Origin: a virus
Direction: 5' to 3' (one strand)
DNA: 39,163 nucleotides
Virus record (IMG/VR): IMGVR_UViG_3300008963_000006
Coordinates: 1-39,163 of that record
Part shown: positions 25,117-33,965 of the stretch, one piece after another
Layout of the letters: every line of letters starts with the position of its first letter
How positions within the stretch are numbered: the first letter of the stretch is position 1
Program-made: the position numbers and the translations under genes
The notes under the pieces: generated by a model
Told to the model about the DNA's origin: nothing
Database searches by the model: none
Seen by the model: only the letters and a program-made list of their open reading frames with translations

Positions 25117-26277
25117 ATGAACATCCATTTCCAAGGACCGCTTTACAGTTGTAGTGGATATGGAGAGCACGCTCGCATGATTGTACATGCTCTTCATGAA
25201 ATATCTGGTGCAACGATCACACTTTCAAACACACACTGGGGAACCACCGACAACGTGATTTTTGATGCATATGAAACCATTGAGAATCCGCCTGCCGATG
25301 TAGATGTGTTCATGCACCACAGCCTTCCAAGTGAGTTTGTTGAACATGAAAGTGCTGTTAATATTGGCATCACAGCCGGAACCGAGGTCAACCGAATTTC
25401 TCCCAAATGGGTGATTGGGTGCAACCGGATGGATGCAATTTTTGTGAGTAGCACATTTGCAAAAGCAAGTTTTGTCAATTCTTCATACTCGTCCCAAGAT
25501 GGTTCGGTCACGATTGATGTGGAACCTGACGTGTTTGTGATTGGAGAGTGTGTTGATCAAGATATTTTTTGTGCATCGGACACGTCTTCATCTGTAATTG
25601 ACGATGTCGTTCAAGATGATTTCGTGTTTTTGAATGTTTCGTCGTGGGACGATGTTCGCCCCGGCGTTGGCAGAAAGGGGGTCACGGAGTTGATTGAAAT
25701 TGCATCCTCAATATTTGCGGACCACGACAATGTTTCGCTGGTTTTGAAAACCGGATCATCCAATCCAGTTGAACAGCATGAAAATCAACGCAAGGTGAAG
25801 CAACTCAAGGCAGACAGCAATCTTGACATTCACCTTGTTCAAGGAATTTTAACTCCTCATGAAATGGCCGGGTTGTATAATCGGGCTGACAGTTATGTTA
25901 CATTCACACGGGGGGAAGCATTTGGTCGGGGAATGTTGGAAAGCCTTTGTTGTGAAACACCCGTGATTGCACCCGGTGTCACCGGACAAACTGATTTTTT
26001 GTCAACGAATCATGCCCTTTTGATTGGGGCTGATGAAAGGCGCGTTCCCGTTCAACATATGCGCCATGATCATTTCCCAACAGGCAGTTCATGGTTTGAA
26101 CCCAAGCGGTCTGACATGCAACTTGCTATGTTGATGATGTTCAATGACAATGAACACCACGTAAAGAAGGTTAAACGATGGAACCAAGAACGCGGTTCCG
26201 AGTTTGACATAGTGAGATTCAAAGAGAGTCTTGAAAGCAGCATTTTAAAAGTCACAAAAAATAAGACTACGATATGA
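25117..26277 (+). CDS. Second GT4-like glycosyltransferase
   Basis: 386 aa, beginning one base after the previous gene's stop. GT-B fold with N-terminal MNIHFQGPLYSCSGYGEHAR and a GT4 C-domain: FLNVSSWDDVRPGVGRKG, SLVLKTGSS, LYNRADSYVTFTRG, and the EX7E motif EAFGRGMLE with CCETPVIAPG. It is similar in layout to its neighbour but clearly diverged, so they are not a fresh duplication. The gene overlaps the next one by ATGA. It probably builds the same glycan as the previous gene. Confidence 0.83.
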   Translation: MNIHFQGPLYSCSGYGEHARMIVHALHEISGATITLSNTHWGTTDNVIFDAYETIENPPADVDVFMHHSLPSEFVEHESAVNIGITAGTEVNRISPKWVIGCNRMDAIFVSSTFAKASFVNSSYSSQDGSVTIDVEPDVFVIGECVDQDIFCASDTSSSVIDDVVQDDFVFLNVSSWDDVRPGVGRKGVTELIEIASSIFADHDNVSLVLKTGSSNPVEQHENQRKVKQLKADSNLDIHLVQGILTPHEMAGLYNRADSYVTFTRGEAFGRGMLESLCCETPVIAPGVTGQTDFLSTNHALLIGADERRVPVQHMRHDHFPTGSSWFEPKRSDMQLAMLMMFNDNEHHVKKVKRWNQERGSEFDIVRFKESLESSILKVTKNKTTI

Positions 26278-26657
26278 AGACATATTACAGCACGCTTGAC
26301 CAAGTAGAAAAAACAGGCAACCGCTTCTCTTCTGTCCAAGACGTATCCAACGGTGACATTATTCAATTTGAATATACAAATGCGGACGGAGAACGCAGTA
26401 ACCGTACTGTGTATGTGATTGAGAATGAGGTTGATGGTGCTTTGCACGGTATTGACATCCAGTACGTGCCATCAAATACCTTTTCCCGGTTTCTGAAAAT
26501 GACACGAGACAACTCGCAGTTTCTTGATGACTCAAAGCAGTTTTATGAGCGGGTTGTCAAAAAATTCAACTTTCCTCAACACCCATACCGAACATTTGCC
26601 ACGGAACGCATTTCCGCAATTCATGAAGCGTCATATGTGGAACCGGTGCTTGCGTAG
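26274..26657 (+). CDS. Unknown protein coupled to the GT4 genes
   Basis: 127 aa, ATGA overlap with the second GT4 gene. Not recognised. The first half is beta-rich (DVSNGDIIQFEYTNADGE, NRTVYVIENEVDGALHG), the second half helical (FSRFLKMTRDNSQFLDDSKQFYERVVKKF). The pattern resembles small T4-like phage proteins of unknown role. A strong terminator follows. Confidence 0.55.
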   Translation: MKTYYSTLDQVEKTGNRFSSVQDVSNGDIIQFEYTNADGERSNRTVYVIENEVDGALHGIDIQYVPSNTFSRFLKMTRDNSQFLDDSKQFYERVVKKFNFPQHPYRTFATERISAIHEASYVEPVLA

Positions 26658-26701
26658 AAGTATGGTAAGAACACATAAGTAAAATAGAAAAGAATGCTTC
26701 T

Positions 26702-26774
26702 AAAAAGGTTTCACTTCCCGCTCTGGTGGCACGTCCAATGTCTTCAGAGCGGGAAGAAGCCTTTTCTTTTTTTG
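26702..26774 (+). terminator. Strong intrinsic terminator before the sialic-acid cluster
   Basis: A 12-bp stem CTTCCCGCTCTG (26714-26725) / CAGAGCGGGAAG (26745-26756), extended outside by AAAAGG/CCTTTT pairing, ends in CTTTTCTTTTTTT. It separates the GT4 operon from the NeuA-like gene. Confidence 0.9.
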
Positions 26775-26802
26775 CATATACCCAAACCTCCAGATCAAAA
26801 AC

Positions 26803-27516
26803 ATGGTACATTTTGTCATTCCTGCACGAAAGGGGTCAAAAGGATTCAAGAATAAATCACGTAAACTTGTTCCTTTGCTCAAAGATCGGTTCCCCAAAAA
26901 AGTAAGAGACCGAATCATCATAACGACAGATGATCCTTGGATTCAAAATAACTTCAAAGACTCGTTGTTTCGTATTCACAAACGAGATCCACAATTAGCA
27001 CAAGACGACGTTTCTATCAAACCTGTTTTGAGTGATGTTGCGGATCATTATAGATTCTATCCGGACGATGATATTTGCTTGATGTACCCTACATATCCAC
27101 AGCGCACATATGAAAACACACGGGATGTTCTTGTAGATTATCAAACAAGTAACGCCACGTCAATGCTTTGTTGTGTTGATTGGAGTCCAGACACGTGGAC
27201 ATACACGTTGATTGATAGAGATCCCGAGACCCGAAAAGCGTCAATGGCGTTTTCAAAAGAACGTGGTGTATATCGCAGACAAGATAGTATTGGGCGTGTT
27301 CGTGATATCAAAGAATTTAGCCCCAAACCAACATACTACGAATATTCCCATTTTGTGTGTATCATGAAAGTTAGGACACTTCCGCATTTGAACAAAAATC
27401 TGTATAGCATGGATCAAACAATGTTTCATAAACTTGATGAAAAACCAATTGATGTTGATACCAAACACGATTGGGACGAATACAAAACGTGGGAACAAAA
27501 ACATGGCATCAATTGA
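26803..27516 (+). CDS. neuA: NeuA-like CMP-sialic acid synthetase (cytidylyltransferase)
   Basis: 237 aa. It activates a nonulosonic acid with CTP to give the CMP-sugar donor. The N-terminal nucleotide loop VIPARKGSKGFKNKSRKL follows the IPAR-x-GSK-x5-K family signature. RIIITTDDPWI and DDICLMYPTYPQRT follow the cytidylyltransferase core. The C-terminal DVDTKHDWDEY is the metal-binding D-x-D...D ending of NeuA/KdsB-type enzymes. Length (237) fits NeuA single-domain forms. The substrate is inferred from neighbouring NeuB-like and sialyltransferase genes. Its stop overlaps the GT29 gene by 14 bases, supporting joint expression. Confidence 0.85.
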   Translation: MVHFVIPARKGSKGFKNKSRKLVPLLKDRFPKKVRDRIIITTDDPWIQNNFKDSLFRIHKRDPQLAQDDVSIKPVLSDVADHYRFYPDDDICLMYPTYPQRTYENTRDVLVDYQTSNATSMLCCVDWSPDTWTYTLIDRDPETRKASMAFSKERGVYRRQDSIGRVRDIKEFSPKPTYYEYSHFVCIMKVRTLPHLNKNLYSMDQTMFHKLDEKPIDVDTKHDWDEYKTWEQKHGIN

Positions 27517-28153
27517 ACTCCGAAAATTGCGTCACGACAAGATATTTCAAGGCAACAAGAATCCCACGTTTGATCGTGTGAGCATCGTTGGAAATTCCGG
27601 GATGTTAAAACACCAAGATCACGGAGATCGGATTGATGATTCCGATTGTGTTGTTCGTTTGAATGCGGCTCCTGTGTTTGGATGGGAGCCGCATGTGGGG
27701 AGCAAAACATCGTTTCGGGTTATCAATGGGCTTCTTCAAAAAGGCAAGACACTTGGGTACACGAGCACTCCAAAGCATTGGCTCAAGCAAGTTCGCGATG
27801 AAAATTTGATATGGGTTCCGGTGTCCGACCGCAGTGAAAAAATTGCAAAGCGGTTGTCTCATGAATCCAACATCATTTATCATCTCACCCCCAAAGTGAA
27901 ATCGTGGATCTGTGTTGATGTAAAGTCTGAGTTAAGGAAGTTTTGTTCAACCGGGCTATTTTCGGTGCTTGTTTTTTCTTGTTTGAGTGATGTGGTTGAT
28001 GTGTATGGGTTTGGATTTCACCAAGAAGACATATCGCAACGGCACTATTGGGAAAAATGGTCAAGCAGTCACGACTCAAGTCACCAATGGCAGCAAGAAC
28101 AAGAGATCATGGTATCTTGGGATCAGGAGTATGATTTCTTCAATTTGATTTGA
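27503..28153 (+). CDS. GT29 sialyltransferase with all four sialylmotifs
   Basis: 216 aa from ATG 27503. Sialylmotif L runs about 25-72: RVSIVGNSGML, then DRIDDSDCVVRLNAAP and HVGSKTSFR. Motif S is CSTGLFSVLVFSCLSDVVDV with YGF (148-170). Motif III is HYW (181-183). Motif VS is H194-x4-E199. These bind CMP-sialic acid and, in motif VS, catalyse transfer. No signal or transmembrane segment, unlike Golgi-bound eukaryotic forms, so it would act in the cytoplasm. GT29 is mainly a eukaryotic family, which makes its presence in a phage notable. Overlap with neuA supports donor-enzyme coupling. Acceptor unknown. Confidence 0.85.
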   Translation: MASIELRKLRHDKIFQGNKNPTFDRVSIVGNSGMLKHQDHGDRIDDSDCVVRLNAAPVFGWEPHVGSKTSFRVINGLLQKGKTLGYTSTPKHWLKQVRDENLIWVPVSDRSEKIAKRLSHESNIIYHLTPKVKSWICVDVKSELRKFCSTGLFSVLVFSCLSDVVDVYGFGFHQEDISQRHYWEKWSSSHDSSHQWQQEQEIMVSWDQEYDFFNLI

Positions 28154-28232
28154 AATAAGTTTGCACACACACAAAGAACGTTGTAGCAATCTTTTAGAAA
28201 TCACTGCATGGGAATTATTATATAAAACATTC

Positions 28233-29051
28233 ATGAAAACCAACATCATTGCAGAAATTGGAATCAACCATTCAGGAAGCGTAGAAACGGCAAAACGACT
28301 CATTGAAGTGGCTCATTCTGCCGGATGCAGTCATGCAAAATTTCAAAAACGAAACCCCGATGTGTGCGTTCCAGAATGGAAAAAGCGTGTATCCAGAAAA
28401 ACTCCGTGGGGGGAAATGGACTACATTGATTACAAATATGCCATTGAGTTTCAAGAACGTGAGTTTGATGAAATCTTTGATTTCTGCACGAATCTTGGCA
28501 TTGAGTGTTTTGCAAGTGTGTGGGACCTTGACAGTGTTGATTTCATGGCAAATTACACATCCATTGGGAAAATTCCAAGTGCGCATCTAACAAACACAAA
28601 GTTGGTTGAATACGCACGGTCTCAGTTTGAAACTTTGATTGTTTCAACAGGCATGTCCACCGAACATGAAATTCTTGAGATGCTGGACACTGTTGATCCA
28701 AATGTTGTGATGCACTCGGTTTCGTCGTACCCCACTGATATTTCCGATTTGAATCTTCGCTATATACCGCATCTTGCACGGATGGGGTCGTTTGATGTTG
28801 GATATTCTGGACATGAAATGGAGTTGGAAACGGTTGCCGCAAGCGTTGCACTCGGCGCAACATGGATTGAACGACATGTGACGTTGGATAAAGAGTCTTG
28901 GGGAAGCGACCAGTCCAGCAGTCTGGAGCCTCAAGAAGTGTTTAGAATGGTTGAAATTGCAAGAAACATTGAAAAGGCACTTGGACAAGACCGGCCACGT
29001 CGTGTGTTGGACTGTGAAAAAGACAAAAAAGCAAGCTTAAGAGGAAAATGA
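28233..29051 (+). CDS. neuB: NeuB-like sialic acid synthase
   Basis: 272 aa from ATG 28233. It condenses phosphoenolpyruvate with a hexosamine such as ManNAc. The TIM-barrel signatures are IIAEIGINHSGS, AKRLIEVAHSAG with AKFQKRNPDV, CFASVWDLDSVDF, LIVSTGMST, HSVSSYPT, FDVGYSGHEMELE and TWIERHVTLDKE with a later SLEPQE. The usual C-terminal SAF (antifreeze-like) domain of about 60 residues is missing: typical NeuB is about 345 aa. The protein therefore has the catalytic barrel but lacks the lid domain that in known NeuB dimers completes the substrate site. The gene order NeuA, GT29, NeuB fits a sialylation pathway. Start follows an A/T-rich leader. Confidence 0.87.
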   Translation: MKTNIIAEIGINHSGSVETAKRLIEVAHSAGCSHAKFQKRNPDVCVPEWKKRVSRKTPWGEMDYIDYKYAIEFQEREFDEIFDFCTNLGIECFASVWDLDSVDFMANYTSIGKIPSAHLTNTKLVEYARSQFETLIVSTGMSTEHEILEMLDTVDPNVVMHSVSSYPTDISDLNLRYIPHLARMGSFDVGYSGHEMELETVAASVALGATWIERHVTLDKESWGSDQSSSLEPQEVFRMVEIARNIEKALGQDRPRRVLDCEKDKKASLRGK

Positions 29052-29434
29052 AATCAATTTATGGCACCGATGTTGCGGATACCCCGCAACGTGATTTTTT
29101 GGCTGATGTCCGATCTGGCATCTATTCTCCGATTTGCCGGTTTTTTGATGAGAATGACAATGCACAAGACATTTCTGACTGGCAGTTCATTGTCAAAATC
29201 CGAAGAAGATCAAATGACGATGTTGTGCTATTGGAATGTACTCCGGAGAATGGTCGCCTTGATGTGGATGATGTCAATGCGCAGGTCAATTTCAACATCA
29301 CATCACAGGACATTGAAACATTTTTGGGTCCTGGTTTAGCGAGGTATGAAATCCGTGCAGACATTCCCAACCGCAAAAACCCGTTGTATGCTGCTAAAGG
29401 TTTGATTGACGTGCAAACGCGAATTGCGTCATGA
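29048..29434 (+). CDS. Beta-rich protein resembling phage baseplate/fibre domains
   Basis: 128 aa, ATGA overlap with neuB. The pattern is reminiscent of Ig-like N-terminal domains of phage tail or baseplate proteins: YSPICRFFDENDNAQDISDW, FIVKIRRRSNDDVVLLECT, VNFNITSQDIETFLGPG, YEIRADIPNRKNPLYAAKG and a closing LIDVQTR strand. It is not recognised as any biosynthetic enzyme. Because it is translationally coupled to neuB and sits between two GT29-like genes, it may be a glycan acceptor or a carrier domain. That is inference from context. It could also be an unrelated passenger. Confidence 0.55.
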   Translation: MKSIYGTDVADTPQRDFLADVRSGIYSPICRFFDENDNAQDISDWQFIVKIRRRSNDDVVLLECTPENGRLDVDDVNAQVNFNITSQDIETFLGPGLARYEIRADIPNRKNPLYAAKGLIDVQTRIAS

Positions 29435-29484
29435 CAATGCAGGAAATGCAACAACAACACTCATTTAAAGTTTGAATAAAGAAA

Positions 29485-30111
29485 ATGAAAACAATTATTG
29501 TGGGATCCGGAATGTCGGTGTTGGACAATGAAAATGGATCGGAGATTGATGAATTTGATACCGTGATCCGATTCAAGGGGTTTGAGAACAACTACCAAGA
29601 TTTCGTTGACTATGCCGGTTCTACAATGGATGTTCTTGTTTTTAACACCAACATCAACACGATTCGGGACATGCAAGAGAAGTGCAAGAACGGGTTTTGG
29701 AAGTCTTGTTTCGGTGATACGAGCGATTATTTCATGACGTACACATCTAAAAGGTCGCTGCGTAGGGGAATGCGTATCATGAAAGGCATCGTACCATATA
29801 AAGTGTTGACATATCCCCCGATCAGAAAAAAGGTTTCCCGATATGTCCATCAAAATGACTTTGGGTTTAAGCGTATTCGTAGGGGGCTTACATCCGGTGT
29901 GATTGTGTTGATGCATGTTCTCATGAATAAAAGAGAATTTGGAGAAATTTATCTTCATGGGTTTGATTCATTGGTGCATGACAGGAACACGCTGCAACAT
30001 TATTACGATCCAAACCCGTTAAAGAAACACTTTGGTTGCCACGACACGAGCAAAGAGGGTCGCGTTTTGCATGATCTTGTTGACAAAGGAACGATAAAAG
30101 TTTTTGAATGA
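29485..30111 (+). CDS. Divergent GT29-like glycosyltransferase
   Basis: 208 aa. The GT29 layout is kept but degenerate. An L-like motif has IIVGSGMSVLD and EIDEFDTVIRFKGF (about 4-33). An S-like motif has GLTSGVIVLMHVL and IYLHGFD (about 134-161). HYY (172-174) matches motif III, and H186-x4-E191 matches motif VS. The catalytic His is thus retained. The first residues carry a Rossmann-like loop instead of the VGNSG form. It may transfer a CMP-linked nonulosonic acid to a different acceptor, or form another linkage. The gene starts with ATG 29485 after an A-rich leader. Confidence 0.7.
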   Translation: MKTIIVGSGMSVLDNENGSEIDEFDTVIRFKGFENNYQDFVDYAGSTMDVLVFNTNINTIRDMQEKCKNGFWKSCFGDTSDYFMTYTSKRSLRRGMRIMKGIVPYKVLTYPPIRKKVSRYVHQNDFGFKRIRRGLTSGVIVLMHVLMNKREFGEIYLHGFDSLVHDRNTLQHYYDPNPLKKHFGCHDTSKEGRVLHDLVDKGTIKVFE

Positions 30112-30136
30112 TCAACCACGAAAACACACACACAGC

Positions 30137-30949
30137 ATGGCTAAATTCGGAGTCACCTATTCTGCATACGATGGATTGGAATTGCTTGAGCCTTCACTGC
30201 GTTCCATCCGGGATCATGTAGATTACATCAACGTGATTTTTCAGGAAAAGAGTTATTTCGGACGGAAAGCTTCCGAACGAGACCGAGAATTTTTGTCGGA
30301 ATGTTCTCATCTATATGATAAGCGCATCACCCACCAGCCAGAACGGTTTTCCGACTCGTATTCCGAACAGGCAATAAATCATGCAAAATCCATAGAAACG
30401 CGGAAACGTGAAATTGGCTTTGAGGATGCAATTGAGAATGGCGTCACACATTGGATGACAATGGATGTAGATGAGTTTTACCGAGGTGATGAGCTTGAAT
30501 GGGCAAAGAACCGCATTCTTGATCAGGACCTTGCAAAAACAGCGTGCAAGATCACATACTATAAACGCTTGCCCATTTTCCGTTCAGATTGGCTTGAGGA
30601 GCGTGGGAGGTTTCACGTTCCGTTTTTTCATAAGGTGACTGAAAAGTCAATAATTGGGAAATCGTCCGACACGTTTAAAGCAGATCCGACACGCGTTTTG
30701 CACACACCCGAATTCAAAGACCATGATGCTGTTGTATTTTCTGAGGACAAGATCACAATGCACCACATGAAAACTGTGAGAATGGATCTTGAATCCAAGT
30801 TCAAAAATACATCCCGGTTCCGACTTGATAGAAGCAAGATTGATGACATCATTGCAGACATCAAGTCATATCATCCAGATACCAATGAAAAACCACCGGG
30901 CCGTGTTGTAGAGAATGAGTTTGGCATCAACATTGACCTTTTCAAATAA
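30137..30949 (+). CDS. GT-A-like glycosyltransferase
   Basis: 270 aa from ATG 30137. A TTG at 30104 would extend it by 11 residues but overlap the previous gene. It begins KFGVTYSAYDGLELLEPSL, then HVDYINVIFQEKSYFG, as in GT-A folds such as GT2 or GT92. The key GVTHWMTMDVDEFY motif holds a DxD (Asp-Val-Asp) followed by EF, the usual metal and nucleotide-sugar site. The remaining part is beta-rich with HMKTVRMDLESKF near the C-terminus, typical of GT2/GT92 relatives. The leader has a short (CA)n run. Donor and acceptor unknown. Confidence 0.75.
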   Translation: MAKFGVTYSAYDGLELLEPSLRSIRDHVDYINVIFQEKSYFGRKASERDREFLSECSHLYDKRITHQPERFSDSYSEQAINHAKSIETRKREIGFEDAIENGVTHWMTMDVDEFYRGDELEWAKNRILDQDLAKTACKITYYKRLPIFRSDWLEERGRFHVPFFHKVTEKSIIGKSSDTFKADPTRVLHTPEFKDHDAVVFSEDKITMHHMKTVRMDLESKFKNTSRFRLDRSKIDDIIADIKSYHPDTNEKPPGRVVENEFGINIDLFK

Positions 30950-30955
30950 CACAAA

Positions 30956-31335
<380 letters not shown>

Positions 31336-31339
<4 letters not shown>

Positions 31340-32010
31340 ACGGTGATGATAAAAAACAGTTGATTTTGGGAATCGGGACGGGCCGATGTGGAACAAGCAG
31401 TTTGGCAATTTTGCTGGATGATCAACCGGGGTTTGATGTGTCCCACGAATTTCGTTATCCAAAGCGCAAAGGAAGATCATACCGACGAATCACATACAAG
31501 GGAAAAGGCGCATTGCTTCCCTGGGATGTGCGACAAGGTGCGCAACAGTTTTCCAAGGTGCGAGATGAACTTGAATCTCGCACGGTGCCTTTTTTTGGAG
31601 ATGTTGCGTTTTACCATCTTCCATACATTCAAACCCATTACGCACAAACATTTGACGACATTAAAGTGATTTCTATTCAAAGAGATCGTGAAGAAACCAT
31701 CAATAGCTATGATAACTGGGTTGGGCGTCACAACCATTGGTTTGAGCATGATGGTTCCAGATGGAATCATGATCCATGTTGGGACCGCTGCTTTCCCAAC
31801 TTCAACGAAGCTAACAACAGAAAACAAGCAATTGGCATGTACTGGGACCATTATTATGAGCAGGTCAATGAGTTAACAACTCATTTTGACGTTTTCAAAA
31901 TGAGAACTCGTGATTTGAATAACGAAAAGCGGATCAACGAACTGTTGGTTGATTTTTTAGGAATTGACGATCCGGTGTGCCGCGTTGGAATCAAAGCCAA
32001 TGCAAGCTAA
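31336..32010 (+). CDS. Sulfotransferase
   Basis: 224 aa. Cytosolic-type PAPS-dependent sulfotransferase, which would add sulfate to a carbohydrate or other acceptor. The 5'-phosphosulfate-binding loop GIGTGRCGTSSL (12-23) and the 3'-phosphate-binding segment VISIQRDREETINSYDNW (about 111-128, Arg and Ser) are both visible. FRYPKRKGRSYRR and the RHNHWFEHDGSRW segment follow as acceptor-side regions. Start ATG 31336 is preceded by a (CA)18 tract rather than Shine-Dalgarno. No PAPS synthesis gene is seen here, so host PAPS would be used. The glycan-gene neighbours suggest a sugar acceptor. Confidence 0.82.
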
Positions 32011-32039
32011 AAAAGAAATCAAGGACAAACCAAAATCAA

Positions 32040-32612
32040 ATGAAAATCAAACACGAGCAAGAGCGAGAACTAATCTCGCATTACGAGAAGCACCCCACGT
32101 ATTATTCATCTGTGAATTCAAAACGGTTGCCGAGAATCTTGAAGCGTTTGGGTATTTTGGGCGGATTTCAAAAGCATGACACGATTTTGGACCTGGGTTG
32201 TGGAGATGGCCGCCTCTGCAAGTATCTTTCTGAACAATATGGTTGCACGTGCATTGGCATTGATTATTCCTCCAAGCGCATTGAACGTGCCAGACAGTCT
32301 TGCAATGAGAACTGCACATTTCATGTCGGTGACATCAACTACTTCCAGGACATAATTCAGGTGAACCAAGTTGAAGCTGTTTTCATGTTTGAAGTGCTGG
32401 AACATCTGGTGTGCCCAATGCAGATTGTGAAACAGGCATCTTCAATGAGTTTTCGGGGTCTTTATGGCAGTGTTCCTGTCAACATGCCGTATAAAGCGCA
32501 TTTGCAGGTATATGAAACCGCAGATCAAGTTGAGTCACAGCTTGACTGCAATGTTGTGTTTCGGGATTTTGACCACTTTTTCATACATACAACACAAAAA
32601 ATTCAATCATGA
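32040..32612 (+). CDS. Class I SAM-dependent methyltransferase
   Basis: 190 aa from ATG 32040. Motif I is TILDLGCGDGRLCKYL (about 48-63), with the acidic residue of motif II in CIGIDYSSKRIERAR. A later FEVLEHL segment matches the conserved motif of many small-molecule and sugar methyltransferases. The C-terminal part is beta-rich. It lies between the sulfotransferase and the HAD-like gene and overlaps the latter by ATGA. The likely role is methylation of a glycan or small molecule, by context. The exact acceptor is unknown. Confidence 0.8.
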   Translation: MKIKHEQERELISHYEKHPTYYSSVNSKRLPRILKRLGILGGFQKHDTILDLGCGDGRLCKYLSEQYGCTCIGIDYSSKRIERARQSCNENCTFHVGDINYFQDIIQVNQVEAVFMFEVLEHLVCPMQIVKQASSMSFRGLYGSVPVNMPYKAHLQVYETADQVESQLDCNVVFRDFDHFFIHTTQKIQS

Positions 32613-32947
32613 AGAATGTATATATTGACATTGACAATGTGATTTGCACGTCTGATTCGGAGTCAGACGGTCCCGAAGATTACTCATACCCCGATGCACA
32701 GCCAATTCAAGAAACCATTGACAGAGTGAATGCGTTGTATGACTCCGGACAACACCATATCACATATTGGACAGCGCGTGGAACTGAAACGGGCCGAGAT
32801 TGGACAAAACTTACAAAGCGTCAATTAGACGAGTGGGGATGCAAATATCACAACCTTGAAATGGGAAAACCCGCATTTGACGTGTTTATTGATGACAAGG
32901 CATTTAATGTAAAACAATTTATTGATGATGAGGTCAATTTTTCGTGA
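32609..32947 (+). CDS. HAD-like phosphatase/hydrolase family protein
   Basis: 112 aa. The HAD core is visible: MKNVYIDIDNVICTS (D-x-D, residues 7 and 9), the second motif HITYWTARGT (Thr), and FDVFIDDKAFN (the third, acidic motif). It resembles small HAD proteins in capsule and LPS clusters that may dephosphorylate sugar phosphates. The cap is minimal. ATGA overlap with the methyltransferase gene, and its end overlaps the next gene by about 20 bases. Confidence 0.75.
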   Translation: MKNVYIDIDNVICTSDSESDGPEDYSYPDAQPIQETIDRVNALYDSGQHHITYWTARGTETGRDWTKLTKRQLDEWGCKYHNLEMGKPAFDVFIDDKAFNVKQFIDDEVNFS

Positions 32948-33488
32948 CATTTGGAAATCTGTGTTTGGGTCTGATGTATTTTCTAATGTACCCTCTCATA
33001 AACGGGCAACCAAAAAGAACGTGGGTGACAAATACAATGTCAACACGTTTGTTGCTGGAAAACAAGCCAATGAGCTTTATATCGTACTTGATCCCCGAGA
33101 CGGGGAATACCTGACCGGGAAAATGGATAAAATCAGCAATCAAGATCGTCAAGAATTCAAAGATCGCCTTTCCGAGTCCCGTCAAAAATCAACCCCGTCG
33201 CGTTCACATCGGAAACCTGCAAATAACGAAATGCAATATTATCTAAATATCATTGACAAGGATTTAATAGAAGCCAGTCAAGACCTGTTTGACACCCAGT
33301 ATCGCCTTTGTAAGCGCAGTTTCGGAACTGTATATCCGCAAGATGGAATGAGAGTTCTTAACACGGTCATCATGAAACATTCTGAATCATACCATGATAG
33401 CATTGAGATTGTAAACCAAGACGGAGATCAAATTTCGTTTGATGAATTTGCAACGATGTTGGATGAAAACACGGTTCTTGACGCATGA
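32925..33488 (+). CDS. Unknown protein
   Basis: 187 aa from ATG 32925 (or 32928, one codon less), overlapping the previous gene by about 23 bases. Not recognised. A basic middle (RLSESRQKSTPSRSHRKP) is followed by a helical part with YYLNIIDKDLIEASQDLF. It is acidic towards the end. No motif gives a function. Confidence 0.5.
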   Translation: MMRSIFRDIWKSVFGSDVFSNVPSHKRATKKNVGDKYNVNTFVAGKQANELYIVLDPRDGEYLTGKMDKISNQDRQEFKDRLSESRQKSTPSRSHRKPANNEMQYYLNIIDKDLIEASQDLFDTQYRLCKRSFGTVYPQDGMRVLNTVIMKHSESYHDSIEIVNQDGDQISFDEFATMLDENTVLDA

Positions 33489-33510
33489 AAATTCAACAAC
33501 ACCATTATTT

Positions 33511-33906
33511 ATGCAAGGTGAATTTCAAAATAAGATCAAATGCAAATGCTGTGGCCAAAAATCGGTTGTTCCAATGAACGTTCTTTCTGTCAATGATGAT
33601 GAAATCAATGAGAATCATCAAGAAGTCTTTTATAGTTGTCTGATTTGCAAAGACAATTGGGTTGCCGACAAACAGCAATTAAGCAATGACCCGGATGATT
33701 CGTCCATACTGATTTCATTTACTCACAACATCAATTTGATGCCACAATTGGAGCGAGTAGCTTCTGTTCCATCGGAAATCCTCGTTGACAGCATTCAAGA
33801 CGATGATTGGGAATACTATATTGGAGATCATTTAGTAGATAAATCAGATTGGTTTCGCGTGCTCAGTGAGCGCCGGGAAGAAATGTTTTCCGCAGCGGTG
33901 AACTGA
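33511..33906 (+). CDS. Zinc-ribbon protein of unknown function
   Basis: 131 aa from ATG 33511. A CKCCGQKSVV knuckle (about 11-20) and YSCLICKDNW (about 46-55) make a two-CxxC zinc ribbon with a ten-residue acidic insertion before the second. The rest is acidic and ends in SERREEMFSAAV. Similar ribbons are common in phage genomes without a defined role. Confidence 0.6.
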   Translation: MQGEFQNKIKCKCCGQKSVVPMNVLSVNDDEINENHQEVFYSCLICKDNWVADKQQLSNDPDDSSILISFTHNINLMPQLERVASVPSEILVDSIQDDDWEYYIGDHLVDKSDWFRVLSERREEMFSAAVN

Positions 33907-33965
33907 AAATCACGTGCTTCTCATCTCTTCATAATGCAATACTAATACAAGTTTTGTGATAACAC

